A DNA stretch of 62,173 nt from Clostridia bacterium (GCA_017416765.1 JAFQBE010000011.1:1-62173), one strand, 5' to 3'. Numbered from the stretch's first letter, positions 52,688-61,377 are shown. Notes: generated by a model not told the origin, from the letters alone. Numbers and translations are program-made.

Positions 52688-53446
52688 ATGGTAACAAAGC
52701 GAATAATTCCTTGCCTTGATGTTAAAAACGGCAGAGTTGTAAAAGGTGTAAATTTTGAAGGTCTGTCCGATGTTTCTTCGCCTGTAGAGCTTGCCGAATA
52801 CTACAGCCGCGCAGGTGCGGATGAGCTTGTTTTTTACGATATTACAGCTTCTGTTGAAGGCAGACAGATTTTTACGGATATATTAAAGGAAGCAGCCTCC
52901 AAAATCTTTATTCCGTTAACAGTTGGCGGCGGTATAACAACGCTTGACGATTTTGAACGAGTTTTAAAATGCGGTGCAGATAAAGTCAGCGTAAACTCGG
53001 GCGCAATCAAAAACCCCGCAATAATAGGGGAAGCGGCAAAAAAATACGGCGACCAGTGCGTTGTACTTTCGGCAGATATAAAAAGGGTTGACGGTAAATT
53101 CATGCTATTTAAAAACGGCGGAAGAGTCAACACCGGCATTGATGCACTTGAATGGATTAAATTCGGTGTGGATAACGGTGCAGGCGAAATCGTAGTTAAC
53201 AGCATTGATACTGACGGTGTAAAGCAGGGCTTTGACCTGGAAATGCTTGAAGCTGTCTGCAATCTTGTTTCCGTGCCTGTTATTGCTTCGGGCGGTGCAG
53301 GCTGCATAAACGATTTTATTGAGCTTTTCAATAAGCTGCCAAAGGTCGATGCAGGTCTTGCGGCATCAATTTTCCACTTCGGCGAGGTTACAATTGACGA
53401 GCTGAAGCGTGAACTCAAAAATAACAACATTAATGCCAGAATTTGA
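52688..53446 (+). CDS. hisF: Imidazole glycerol phosphate synthase, cyclase subunit
   Basis: A 252-residue TIM barrel that closes the imidazole ring using ammonia from HisH. Catalytic residues are in [14 protein letters not shown] (Asp11 region) and [13 protein letters not shown], with TVGGGITT and ASGGAG as phosphate loops. A strong GGGGAGGA ribosome binding site overlaps the hisA stop. Confidence 0.97.
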   Translation: MVTKRIIPCLDVKNGRVVKGVNFEGLSDVSSPVELAEYYSRAGADELVFYDITASVEGRQIFTDILKEAASKIFIPLTVGGGITTLDDFERVLKCGADKVSVNSGAIKNPAIIGEAAKKYGDQCVVLSADIKRVDGKFMLFKNGGRVNTGIDALEWIKFGVDNGAGEIVVNSIDTDGVKQGFDLEMLEAVCNLVSVPVIASGGAGCINDFIELFNKLPKVDAGLAASIFHFGEVTIDELKRELKNNNINARI

Positions 53447-53463
53447 GGAGAGTAGAGAAAGAT

Positions 53464-54111
53464 ATGTTACATGTAAGTGATTTGAAATTCAATTCAGAAG
53501 GTCTTATTCCCGTAGTTGTTGTAGACTATATGACTAAAAAGGTGCTTACCGTTGCCTATATGAACGAAGAAAGCCTTCGCATAACACTTGAGGAGGGCAA
53601 AACCTGTTTCTGGTCACGCTCCCGTCAGAAGCTGTGGCGCAAGGGTGAAACCTCAGGCAATTACCAGCACGTTATGGAAATCAAAGCGGATTGCGATAAG
53701 GATGCACTCGTTATCACCGTAAAGAAAGACGGACCTGCTTGCCACAAGGGTACGGATTCCTGCTTTACAAATACCTTCTACCGCAAGAGCGGATATAATG
53801 ATTTTTCTATTTCAGCTCTTGTAAACCTGCTTGAGGACCGTAAGAAAAATCCTCCCGCAGGCTCTTATACAAGCTACCTTTTTGAAAAGGGTATTGATAA
53901 AATTCTCAAAAAAGTCGGCGAAGAATCAACAGAAGTAATTATTGCCGCCAAAGCAGACGATAAAAAAGAAACAGTTTATGAGGTTGCTGACCTCGTTTAC
54001 CATGTTCTTGTAATGATGGTTGAAATGGGTATCTCTCCCGAAGAAGTATTTACAGAGCTTGCTTCCCGCCATGTAATAGACCATAAGGTAAAGCAGGAAA
54101 AAATGACCTGA
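53464..54111 (+). CDS. hisIE: Bifunctional phosphoribosyl-AMP cyclohydrolase/phosphoribosyl-ATP pyrophosphatase
   Basis: A 215-residue fusion catalysing the second and third steps of histidine synthesis. The HisI part (1 to about 110) has [18 protein letters not shown] and zinc ligands in DCDKDAL and GPACHKG. The HisE part (from about 120) has [19 protein letters not shown] and [14 protein letters not shown] start at ATG 53464; a TTG at 53443, overlapping the hisF stop, would add seven residues. It is the last his gene of the run. Confidence 0.95.
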   Translation: MLHVSDLKFNSEGLIPVVVVDYMTKKVLTVAYMNEESLRITLEEGKTCFWSRSRQKLWRKGETSGNYQHVMEIKADCDKDALVITVKKDGPACHKGTDSCFTNTFYRKSGYNDFSISALVNLLEDRKKNPPAGSYTSYLFEKGIDKILKKVGEESTEVIIAAKADDKKETVYEVADLVYHVLVMMVEMGISPEEVFTELASRHVIDHKVKQEKMT

Positions 54112-54192
54112 AATATTACGGACAAATCCGCGAAATGATGCGCTTTCGCCCGCTCGAAATATCTTCCATATTCCTTCGGGTCGAAATATTAC
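54110..54192. repeat. Hairpin array 3 (GAAATATTAC separators)
   Basis: GAAATATTAC occurs at 54110-54119 and again at 54183-54192, with related GAAATATC at 54156 and GAAATGATGC at 54132. Between them are small stems: CGGA-CAAA-TCCG (54119-54130), AATAT-CTTCC-ATATT (54158-54172) and CC-TTCG-GG (54173-54180). It looks like a shorter or partly decayed member of the same class as arrays 1 and 2, with a different separator. It begins inside the hisIE stop region. Confidence 0.65.
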
Positions 54193-54212
54193 ATTAATAA
54201 GGAGTTGGATTT

Positions 54213-54422
54213 ATGATTACTGTTTTTAATCGCAAGGAAATTCTTATTACAAGAGATTTGGAGGCACTCAGGAAATGTACTGATGACCTTTCTGCCAAGG
54301 GCATTGATTACAAGGTTGTCACAAATTCACTCGGCAACCCCGGCAGATACCATGGCATACCCGGCATCAAAGCGGAAAGCGCCTACGAATACAAAGTATA
54401 TGTAAATAAAAAAGATGTATAA
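54213..54422 (+). CDS. Small DUF2007-like protein
   Basis: A 69-residue protein with a compact alpha/beta pattern: ITVFNRKEILITRDLEALRK, then a helix-strand unit (DLSAKGIDYKVVTN) and a Gly/Pro-rich loop. It resembles the small DUF2007 group of putative signal-transducing proteins. The ribosome binding site is AAGGAG. It follows hisIE by about 100 bp with no visible promoter, so it may be the last gene of the metF-his run, ended by the terminator at 54428. Confidence 0.65.
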   Translation: MITVFNRKEILITRDLEALRKCTDDLSAKGIDYKVVTNSLGNPGRYHGIPGIKAESAYEYKVYVNKKDV

Positions 54423-54427
54423 AAAAC

Positions 54428-54459
54428 GAGCGAAAGGTTAATTCCTTTCGCTCATTTTT
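54428..54459. terminator. Terminator of the metF-his run
   Basis: GAGCGAAAGG (54428-54437) and its exact complement (54444-54453), followed by TTTTT. The flanking A-run makes it usable for the minus-strand nhaC-type gene too. Confidence 0.88.
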
Positions 54460-54476
54460 GTAATTGTAATATTTTT

Positions 54477-55787
54477 TTAATTTTTCTTTTCGGGAATTAT
54501 AAATATAAAGATAAGTGAGCTGATAAGCAGTAGGAACGGATAGAAAAGGTTTTTGATAATATCAAACGCGGACAATTCAAAGCCGAGTGTTGTTACAACC
54601 GACAGCGCAACGAGAATCTGTGCGCCGTAAGGCAGAAAGCCCTGGAATATACACGAAAAAGTATCAAGAATTGAAGCGGTTTTCTTGTTGGATATATTAA
54701 AATCCTTTGCCATTTCAGCAGCAATGGGGTTAGCCATAACTATGGCTACGGTGTTGTTTGCGGTTGCTATATCCATTAAGCCTACAAGCAGACCTATTCC
54801 GAGCTGACCGCTTTTTCTGCCCTTGAATATGCGGCGTATTCCGTTGAGCAGCGCTTCAAAGCCGCCGTTGTATTTAATCAGCGCACAAAGTGCGGCAACA
54901 AGAACAGCAACCATTGATGTTTCAAACATACCCGATGCGCCTGTACCCATGCCTTCAAGCAGAGCAGGGAAATCCACAGCACCCGTCGCAACCATAATTA
55001 TGCTGCCCGAAACTATACCTATAAGCAGTGTCAGAAAAACATTTATGCCGATAATGCCGCTGATAAGAACAAGAATATAAGGGATAATCTGAATCATTTC
55101 GTATTCTTTGTTTATGCCTTGTGCAATATCAATACCCATTGACATCGCAATAATTAACACAAGCGTAACCAGCGCCGCAGGCACAACAATTGCAAGGTTG
55201 GTGCGGAATTTGTCCTTCATCCTGCAGCCTTGTCCGTTGCAAGCGGCAATTGTGGTGTCGGAAATAAACGAAAGGTTATCGCCGAACATTGCGCCGCCTA
55301 CAACCGTACCCACGCAAAACGCAAGCGGAAAGCCTGAACCTTCGGCTATTGCAACGGCAATAGGGGTAATAAGCGTGATTGTGCCGACCGATGTACCCAT
55401 TGCCGTGGAAACAAAGGCACTTACAATAAACAACACTAATACAGCGAACCTCGGGGGTGTAACGGACAGCATGAAATACGCTACACTTTCGGCTGAACCC
55501 CTGCCGACAACACCTACAAAAATACCTGCAAGCAGAAAAATCAGCAGCATCGTGATGATGTTTTTATCGCCAACGCCCTGACCCATTATTTCAAATTTCT
55601 GTTCAAGCTTTATTCCCTTTGTCTGTACGGTTGCAGCAAGCAGTGCAACCAGAAACGCAACCACTACAGGAACTTTGTAAAAGCCCATGGGTATTTTCAT
55701 AATGTATTCAAAGGCTATACCCAATGCCAGATAAAGAACTATGAATACACCTATGGGAATAAGCGCAAAAGCATTTGATTTTTTCAT
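54477..55787 (-). CDS. NhaC-family sodium/proton antiporter
   Basis: A 436-residue membrane protein with 11-12 spans. It shows the NhaC-type block TAMGTSVGTITLITPIAVAIAEG and VGTVVGGAMFGDNLSFISDTTIAA, with polar residues inside the spans, and later MDIATANNTVAIVMANPIAAEMAK. Members exchange sodium for protons, or malate/lactate in some cases. It is a single gene with a weak ribosome binding site (ACGAGAAA). Confidence 0.9.
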   Translation of the reverse strand: MKKSNAFALIPIGVFIVLYLALGIAFEYIMKIPMGFYKVPVVVAFLVALLAATVQTKGIKLEQKFEIMGQGVGDKNIITMLLIFLLAGIFVGVVGRGSAESVAYFMLSVTPPRFAVLVLFIVSAFVSTAMGTSVGTITLITPIAVAIAEGSGFPLAFCVGTVVGGAMFGDNLSFISDTTIAACNGQGCRMKDKFRTNLAIVVPAALVTLVLIIAMSMGIDIAQGINKEYEMIQIIPYILVLISGIIGINVFLTLLIGIVSGSIIMVATGAVDFPALLEGMGTGASGMFETSMVAVLVAALCALIKYNGGFEALLNGIRRIFKGRKSGQLGIGLLVGLMDIATANNTVAIVMANPIAAEMAKDFNISNKKTASILDTFSCIFQGFLPYGAQILVALSVVTTLGFELSAFDIIKNLFYPFLLLISSLIFIFIIPEKKN

Positions 55788-55846
55788 TTCGTTTTCTCGT
55801 TTCTAAAAATTTTTCAACCATTATATCATATAAAGCCGTAAATAAC

Positions 55847-55879
55847 AAGGTGCGTTATCTTTTTCGGATAACGCACCTT
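55847..55879. terminator. Terminator of the M28 peptidase gene
   Basis: AAGGTGCGTTATC (55847-55859) and its exact complement (55867-55879). The T-run on the minus strand is imperfect. Confidence 0.65.
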
Positions 55880-55895
55880 AATGTTATGCTTTATG

Positions 55896-57137
55896 TTACT
55901 GTTTTGCGCCTGCGTCAAACATTTCAAGAACCTTTACACTTGCTGCATAGCAGTCTGCAAGACCCTTTTCGTTCATGTTGTCGTATGTGTCACGTCTTGT
56001 GTGGTAGTAGGATTCGAGCTTGTGGTTAAGACCTGTGATACCTGTTGCTCTCATGCCTGCCTGTGCGAAAGCTGCTGAATCTGTAGCACCGCCAAGAGGG
56101 GGAACCATACCCTTCTTGCAATGTATGCCAAGCTCCTGACAAGCTTCCATGAACAGGTCGGAAACATCCTTGTCTGCCTTGACTGTACCGTTAAGGTCGC
56201 GGTAGTTTGTCATAAGATATTTCGGGTCGTAGATTGTGTCGTAGGCGTAAATGAAGGTAGGAACATCGTCAAATTCGCCCTTGTGAGCTTCACACCATGC
56301 CTTTGAACCTCTGAGTCCGGCTTCCTCTGAACCTGTGAGAACAACACCGATTTCAGTGTTTTCAAGCTCAATGCCTTCGTCCTTGAGTGCTTTGAGTATA
56401 GCAATACCCATATAGCAACCGGAAAGGTTATCGTTTGCGCCGTCAACAGGACGCTTGTAGTTAACCATCCAGAAAAGACCAATCATAAACGGAACGAATA
56501 CAAGACCCCAAAGTGCGGCTTTTACAAGTGCATCGCTTGTGTCGGCAACACCGAAGCCGATACCGTTCTGGATTATGTAAATCAATGAAAGTACAAGGTA
56601 ATAAATTGCACCGACTACACAAATAATTGCGTGACCTTCAAAGCCGACACCGCCCATTGCGTAGTTTACGGGCCATTCCCATGCTGCATCGGGGTGACCG
56701 TTGAAGATAATTCTTCTTTTAGTTTCGCCTGTACATTTTTTTATAGCTGTAACATTGTGACCTGTTGCTTCGGGGAAAAGCGGGTCAATCAGCTTTTTGT
56801 AAACGCCGAACTGTGCAAGCACAAGGAAGAAACCGACAGCGATTAAAAGAATACTTGCAAGAGGGAAGAAGAAGAACAGAACGATTGAAGCGAGAACAAG
56901 GCTCATTGTCATATAAATCCAGCCGTAGAATGAACGGGGATTTTCCTTGAAGGATTCAACGGTTACTTTTTCGCAGCCGCAATCCTTTTTAAGCACATCT
57001 GCCATGTAGCGGCAAGCCTGTTCTTCGCCCTTTGAACCGGGGGGACGCTTTTCGAAGTTCTTGCAGATATGGGTAATTTCTTTAACCATATAACTTGCAG
57101 CTTCGTTTTTTTTGTCGATAAGCTTTTGCAAATTCAT
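55896..57137 (-). CDS. Membrane-bound M28-family zinc peptidase
   Basis: A 413-residue protein combining an M28 aminopeptidase domain with membrane spans inserted at about residues 75-105 and 170-230. Metal ligands are visible: the His/Asp pair in FNGHPDAAWEW, Asp in DGANDNLSGCYMG, the EE pair in LTGSEEAGLRGS, and the Asp/His pair expected around YAYDTIYD and TGLNHKLES. Whether the peptidase domain faces the cytoplasm or the outside is not clear from sequence. AAAGGAG precedes the ATG. Confidence 0.85.
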   Translation of the reverse strand: MNLQKLIDKKNEAASYMVKEITHICKNFEKRPPGSKGEEQACRYMADVLKKDCGCEKVTVESFKENPRSFYGWIYMTMSLVLASIVLFFFFPLASILLIAVGFFLVLAQFGVYKKLIDPLFPEATGHNVTAIKKCTGETKRRIIFNGHPDAAWEWPVNYAMGGVGFEGHAIICVVGAIYYLVLSLIYIIQNGIGFGVADTSDALVKAALWGLVFVPFMIGLFWMVNYKRPVDGANDNLSGCYMGIAILKALKDEGIELENTEIGVVLTGSEEAGLRGSKAWCEAHKGEFDDVPTFIYAYDTIYDPKYLMTNYRDLNGTVKADKDVSDLFMEACQELGIHCKKGMVPPLGGATDSAAFAQAGMRATGITGLNHKLESYYHTRRDTYDNMNEKGLADCYAASVKVLEMFDAGAKQ

Positions 57138-57240
57138 AAATACCTTTCTCCTTTGTATACCGAATGTAAGTATTCTATCAAAAATAGGAATAAAAATCTA
57201 TTATAGAATTGTAAATTTTTATTAACTTTTTATAAAATAT

Positions 57241-57269
57241 AACAGCAAGGTGAGCTTAACCTTGCTGTT
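57241..57269 (-). terminator. Terminator of the lipoprotein-PHP unit
   Basis: AACAGCAAGGT (57241-57251) pairs with ACCTTGCTGTT (57259-57269); on the minus strand it is followed by ATATTTTAT. It isolates the M28 gene from the upstream pair. Confidence 0.72.
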
Positions 57270-57284
57270 GTAGTACATATTCTT

Positions 57285-58658
57285 TTAAAATGCGAAATAT
57301 TTTTCTCTCTGCTTTTTCATTCTGCCGTTTATTGCTTTGAGCAGCCTTGCCGCATCTTCATCGCCTGTAGCGTACTGCTTCATAAGCAAGCCTTCCTCGT
57401 AGCAGAGCTCATCATGCAGCGGGAAAAAGTTTTCGTAAAGGAAACTTGCATATTTTACGAGCCTTAAATCGCCGACCATTCTGTATTCCGCACTTATTGT
57501 GTCAACCGCTACGCTGTAGCTGTCTTTGATTGACTCAATAAGGCTTTCGCGTGTGTTTTCGGGAGCAAATACAATAGTTGAGCAGATGAAGCCGTTGCGG
57601 TTGTTGATACTTGAATGGCTGTCTGTACTGCCGACGATAGGACATTTGTTGCCCTTGGCACATTGCTCATAATAGAAAATGGACTGGAAGCCGTTCTGTT
57701 CAAAATAGTTTTCGCCGCCCAAAACCTCAAAGGCATCAAATGCCTTCTTTTCAAACATTGCTTCGCTGAATTTTTCCGGAACATGGAAAATATCTGCAAT
57801 CCAGTAAGGGTGTGCAAATATGCTCAATCCGTCTGCCTTTCTGACCTGCTCCGTAATCCAGCTGCAGCAGGCGAATGCATAGGGTTCAACACCTTCGGGT
57901 ATATCAATTGTTTTTGCATATTCGTCAATGAGTGCCCAGAATTCTTCCTTGCTTATGGGGTCGGGGCCGCTGCCGTCAATGCTGCGCAGATTTATATCAT
58001 AGCCGACGTCTGCGATGTGTGAGCTTGCGGTTGTAAGCGCGTTTATGCTGTATCTGCCGCCGAAGTTTACCATGTGAACATCGTTTGTGTGGTAAGCATC
58101 TCCGCGGGGTGTGTGGATTTCTTCGCCGGGAACAAGCGTAAATTCAAGCGGTACATCCTTGAATGCGTTTATAGCTTCAATTGAAGGGTAGTAGCGCTGA
58201 TGGTCAGTTATTGCAAGGAAATCGTAGCCGTGTCTGCGGTAGTTTGCGGCAACAATTGCGGGTGCCTGTTTACCGTCTGAACGGCAGGTGTGCATGTGTA
58301 AATCGCCCGCAAAGGGATATCTGCCGCAAAGGTCTTCATCAAGCGAGTAAACGGAAAACTGAAAATCTTTTTTGCTGTCCTCTTTAAGGAAACGGACAAA
58401 ATGCTCCTGCTCACCGCGGAAGGTGTATTTGAAGCGGATACAGCCGTCAGCATCGGGCTTTACCGTAAATTCATCCGAAATGCCGCTCATAGTCGGGAAT
58501 GCCCAGCGCGGACCCTGCGTCAGCGGGCAGATTTCCATCTGATAGCTTTCTTTTTTGAATGCCGCATGGTCACCCAACGGCTTTATTGTAATTTCAATTT
58601 CTTTATCTTTAGGGAATACCTTCGGGAAAATATCATAATTGTGCATTTCGTTTTTCAT
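57285..58658 (-). CDS. PHP-domain phosphoesterase-like protein
   Basis: A 457-residue protein. A beta-sandwich N-terminal region (residues 1-115) precedes a PHP domain with the metal motifs GDLHMHTCRSDG, FLAITDHQRY, the Glu of LVPGEEIHTP, SIFAHPYW and GSTDSHSS. PHP domains hydrolyse phosphoesters, for example histidinol phosphate, oligonucleotides and cyclic phosphates. The N-terminal domain and C-terminal helical region are unusual for HisK, so the substrate is open. The gene begins 5 bp after the lipoprotein gene, with AAGGAG inside the latter's 3' end. Confidence 0.85.
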   Translation of the reverse strand: MKNEMHNYDIFPKVFPKDKEIEITIKPLGDHAAFKKESYQMEICPLTQGPRWAFPTMSGISDEFTVKPDADGCIRFKYTFRGEQEHFVRFLKEDSKKDFQFSVYSLDEDLCGRYPFAGDLHMHTCRSDGKQAPAIVAANYRRHGYDFLAITDHQRYYPSIEAINAFKDVPLEFTLVPGEEIHTPRGDAYHTNDVHMVNFGGRYSINALTTASSHIADVGYDINLRSIDGSGPDPISKEEFWALIDEYAKTIDIPEGVEPYAFACCSWITEQVRKADGLSIFAHPYWIADIFHVPEKFSEAMFEKKAFDAFEVLGGENYFEQNGFQSIFYYEQCAKGNKCPIVGSTDSHSSINNRNGFICSTIVFAPENTRESLIESIKDSYSVAVDTISAEYRMVGDLRLVKYASFLYENFFPLHDELCYEEGLLMKQYATGDEDAARLLKAINGRMKKQREKYFAF

Positions 58659-58663
58659 GGCTT

Positions 58664-59239
58664 TCAGTTCTCCTTTGCAAAGCTTTCGGGTATTTCGCCC
58701 TCAAAAATAGAATACGGCATTTCGTAGCAATTTGTTTTAGTTGTTGTGCTGCCGCCATCCTTTGTAAAGCGGATTTCGTAGTATTCGCCGAATTCAACAA
58801 GATGCTGCTGAATAAAATATTCGCCGTCCTTTTCGGTAATAACGGTTATGAATTCGGTTGTGCCGTCGCCTAAAAATTCCTGTATCATTTCTACCTTAAC
58901 GGCAGGAATTTTTTTGTCTATTTCAATTTTCTGCCGGAAGTAGCCTGATTTGTATGTATATACACCGTCTTCTTCTGTAATTTCAACATCATCACCGAAA
59001 TCTGTTTTGCCGTCGATAAACTCAAGTACCGATTTTAAATATAAATCTGATGCTACAAGCAGCGATACGCTCGGTGAAACAGCGGTTGCGCTGTCTTCGG
59101 AAGCAAGGTAGCCGTCGTACGCGGTGCTGACTTCGTTAAACCATTCGGTCATTTTTTCGCCGCTTTTGCTGCACGAGCAAAGCGAAACGGCAAGCACAAG
59201 CGCCATAATAAGCGCGGTAATTCTTTTGAATTTCTTCAT
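58664..59239 (-). CDS. Putative lipoprotein
   Basis: A 191-residue exported protein. The N-terminus KKFKRITALIMALVLAVS leads into an LCSCSKSG lipobox. The mature domain is small, mostly beta-strand by eye, with aromatic-acidic repeats and a final Tyr-rich segment; the fold is not recognised. AAGGAG precedes the ATG. It is co-transcribed with the PHP-domain gene, which is not itself exported, so a functional link is uncertain. Confidence 0.75.
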   Translation of the reverse strand: MKKFKRITALIMALVLAVSLCSCSKSGEKMTEWFNEVSTAYDGYLASEDSATAVSPSVSLLVASDLYLKSVLEFIDGKTDFGDDVEITEEDGVYTYKSGYFRQKIEIDKKIPAVKVEMIQEFLGDGTTEFITVITEKDGEYFIQQHLVEFGEYYEIRFTKDGGSTTTKTNCYEMPYSIFEGEIPESFAKEN

Positions 59240-59311
59240 TCGTCATTCTCCTTATCAAAGCCGATTTACTATATTATTTTACCATATTATTTTTAGGTGT
59301 CAACTTGCAAA

Positions 59312-59340
59312 TTGACTTTATTTTTTCACGGTGTTATAAT
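59312..59340 (+). promoter_or_regulatory. Promoter of tcdA
   Basis: TTGACT (59312-59317), exactly 17 bp, TATAAT (59335-59340). Confidence 0.82.
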
Positions 59341-59367
59341 TTTAACCGGCTATTACTTTACAATTTC

Positions 59368-59413
59368 GGCTCCCTCTGATGAGGGAGCTGTCACCGTAAG
59401 GTGACTGAGGGAG
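59368..59413 (+). repeat. Two-hairpin repeat element in the tcdA 5' UTR
   Basis: CTCCCTC-TGAT-GAGGGAG (59370-59376 with 59381-59387), then TCACC-GTAA-GGTGA (59391-59404), then a second GAGGGAG (59407-59413). The second GAGGGAG can replace the first in pairing with CTCCCTC. Its GGGAG is the only Shine-Dalgarno-like sequence before the tcdA ATG at 59427. A copy with the same layout lies at 62018-62061. Confidence 0.82.
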
Positions 59414-59426
59414 AGAAAATCAGACC

Positions 59427-60134
59427 ATGAACGAAAAATATATCCGTACCGCCATGTTAATAGGCGAAGAAAATATTGAAAAGCTGCTTAACAGTTCTGT
59501 TCTGCTTTTCGGTGTAGGCGGTGTCGGCTCTTTTGCGGCGGAAGCCCTTGCAAGGGCAGGAGTCGGCAGAATAGGACTTTGCGATAACGATACGGTTTCT
59601 GTTTCGAATATCAACCGTCAGCTTGTAGCGCTTGAATCAACAGTCGGAAAATTAAAAGTTGATGTAATGGCGCAGAGAATTGCCGATATAAACTCCGAAA
59701 CAAGTGTGAAAACATATCCTTGCTTTTATAATGCCGAAACAGCAGGGGAGTTCGGTTTTAAAGAATACGATTATATAATTGATGCCATAGATACCGTTAC
59801 TTCAAAGCTGCTGCTTATAAAAACGGCAAAGGAGCTTGAAATACCGATAATCAGCTGCATGGGTACGGGCAATAAACTCGACCCGACAGCACTTGCTGTA
59901 ACCGATATAAAGAAAACAAGCGGCTGTCCGCTTGCTAAAGTAATGCGCAGAGAACTTAAAAACCTCGGCATAAATTCGCTGAAAGTGGTTTATTCCACCG
60001 AGCAGCCGATAAAGCCGCTCTTTCAGCCCGATGATGCAGGCGAGCGCCGATCAACCCCCGGCAGCGTGTCGTTCGTTCCATCGGTTGCAGGTCTGATAGC
60101 CGCAGGCGAGGTAATAAAGGATTTGATTAAGTGA
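59427..60134 (+). CDS. tcdA: tRNA threonylcarbamoyladenosine dehydratase
   Basis: A 235-residue E1-like (ThiF/MoeB superfamily) enzyme that cyclises t6A to ct6A in tRNAs. The ATP-binding GVGGVGS is at residues 29-35, followed by LCDNDTVSVSNINRQ, the DYIIDAIDTV block and SCMGTGNKLDP, all typical of TcdA. The CxxC zinc pairs of ThiF/MoeB are absent, as expected for TcdA. It overlaps the following GNAT gene by 4 bp. The 5' UTR carries a repeat element that probably supplies the ribosome binding site. Confidence 0.93.
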   Translation: MNEKYIRTAMLIGEENIEKLLNSSVLLFGVGGVGSFAAEALARAGVGRIGLCDNDTVSVSNINRQLVALESTVGKLKVDVMAQRIADINSETSVKTYPCFYNAETAGEFGFKEYDYIIDAIDTVTSKLLLIKTAKELEIPIISCMGTGNKLDPTALAVTDIKKTSGCPLAKVMRRELKNLGINSLKVVYSTEQPIKPLFQPDDAGERRSTPGSVSFVPSVAGLIAAGEVIKDLIK

Positions 60135-60577
60135 ATTGCATAATAACATTAGAAGAAATTAATCAAACCAACAGGCAGTTTTACAAAGCCTTTGAAACTG
60201 CATTTATTGAAAGCCTGAACAAATATCAATCACGCATATATCCGAACGAGAACGCTGAAAAGCTTTTGTGGTATTATATAAAAACAAATGGTGAATATAT
60301 CGGCAGTGTATGGCTTGAAAAGGAAGAAAATCAAACATATGCAGTATTGGGCATTTTTATTGCGGATGAAAGTCACAGAAATAAAGGCTTTGGCAGTAAG
60401 GCAATCAGGCTTATGCTCGATAAGGCAGTTTTAATAAATGTTGATGAAGTGCATTTGAATGTCAGGGAAAATAACATCAGGGCAATAAACTGTTACCGCA
60501 ATATAGGTTTTGTTGAAACCGAAAAATATGAAACGGATAAAGGCATTGCAGCAATAAAAATGGTGTATAGAATTTAA
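60131..60577 (+). CDS. GNAT-family N-acetyltransferase
   Basis: A 148-residue acetyltransferase of RimI-like type. The acetyl-CoA motif reads IADESHRNKGFGSKAIRLM, followed by VHLNVRENNIRAINCYRNIGF, the typical motif B region. It starts at GTG 60131, overlapping the tcdA stop (GTGA), so it is translated by coupling. The substrate is unknown. Confidence 0.9.
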   Translation: MNCIITLEEINQTNRQFYKAFETAFIESLNKYQSRIYPNENAEKLLWYYIKTNGEYIGSVWLEKEENQTYAVLGIFIADESHRNKGFGSKAIRLMLDKAVLINVDEVHLNVRENNIRAINCYRNIGFVETEKYETDKGIAAIKMVYRI

Positions 60578-60605
60578 GTCCTAACTGTATTGATTTTAGA
60601 TGTAT

Positions 60606-60672
60606 GGCGGTGACTTGCCGCCGCCGAAAAATATAATCTGACCTTGCGGCGGGGTCAAGACCCCGCCCTACG
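60606..60672. repeat. GC-rich intergenic repeat
   Basis: GGCGG (60606-60610) pairs with CCGCC (60618-60622), and GGCGGGGTC-AA-GACCCCGCC (60648-60667) is a perfect 9-bp stem. The block is far richer in GC than the flanking sequence. It resembles short intergenic repeats that I recall being widespread in gut Clostridia genomes. Confidence 0.7.
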
Positions 60673-60739
60673 GTTGGCATAGGTTTATTCTTTCTGCTTT
60701 TCCAAATAGTAAAATAATAAGAAGAGAGGAGAATTCAAT

Positions 60740-61324
60740 TTGCCGAAATCTAATAATAAACAAAAATCAGATAATGCAAATAATATTACAAGATTTAATG
60801 TAAAGGGATTTTTAAAGCTTGGAGTATTTTTAGCATTTTTTGTGTTAATGGTTTGGATAATACTCAAAATAGCCGTAGTACCCAAAGAACCCGTTACATC
60901 AGAACAATTTTATAATATATTGGTGGAGCAAGGCTTTGAACCACAAGATATAACAGAAGAATACTATAAATTCGATGAAGATTATAGAAGTGTTCTGATT
61001 AAATGTTTGGCAACTGAAAAAGAAGATATTAAATTAGTATTCTTTGAATTTAATAATGAGAATAGCCCTAAAGAAATATATCAACAGGCACTAGCTGATA
61101 TAAAGACCAAATATAATGCTATTTATAAAGTAGAAACAGATCATCAAGTGGCTAACCATAGTATATATACACTTGACTCTTTGGGCAAGTACAACATCGC
61201 TATTTATGTGGGCAATACAGCCATCAGTGGATATTGCAATTCGGAAAATAAAAATGAAATAAACAAAATCCTTGATGCAATTGACTATTTAAAACCCGGT
61301 AACAGCAAAGAAACAACTGAATAA
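60740..61324 (+). CDS. Hypothetical single-span membrane protein
   Basis: A 194-residue protein with a polar, Asn/Lys-rich N-terminus, one membrane span at about residues 24-46 (FLKLGVFLAFFVLMVWIILK) and a soluble domain that is probably extracellular. It starts at TTG 60740 with AGAGGAG upstream. Codon and base composition are clearly more AT-rich than the neighbours, and a GC-rich repeat precedes it, which hints at separate origin. The family is not recognised. Confidence 0.7.
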   Translation: MPKSNNKQKSDNANNITRFNVKGFLKLGVFLAFFVLMVWIILKIAVVPKEPVTSEQFYNILVEQGFEPQDITEEYYKFDEDYRSVLIKCLATEKEDIKLVFFEFNNENSPKEIYQQALADIKTKYNAIYKVETDHQVANHSIYTLDSLGKYNIAIYVGNTAISGYCNSENKNEINKILDAIDYLKPGNSKETTE

Positions 61325-61341
61325 GCCCTAAACAACAAAAG

Positions 61342-61376
61342 CGAGCGGCACCCAACCGGATGTCGCTCGATATATT
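61342..61376. terminator. Terminator between the orphan and HAD genes
   Basis: CGAGCG (61342-61347) with CGCTCG (61364-61369), extended inward by imperfect pairs, then TATATTTTT. Convergent genes flank it. Confidence 0.65.
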
Positions 61377-61377
61377 T

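Noticed and set aside
57241-57269. A fourth hairpin array
   Set aside because: It is a single stem with a T-rich tail on the minus strand and no repeated separator, best explained as a terminator.
57285-58658. Histidinol-phosphatase (HisK) to complete the his pathway
   Set aside because: The PHP motifs are present, but the extra N-terminal beta domain and size do not fit HisK, and the gene is not in the his run. It stays a possibility only.
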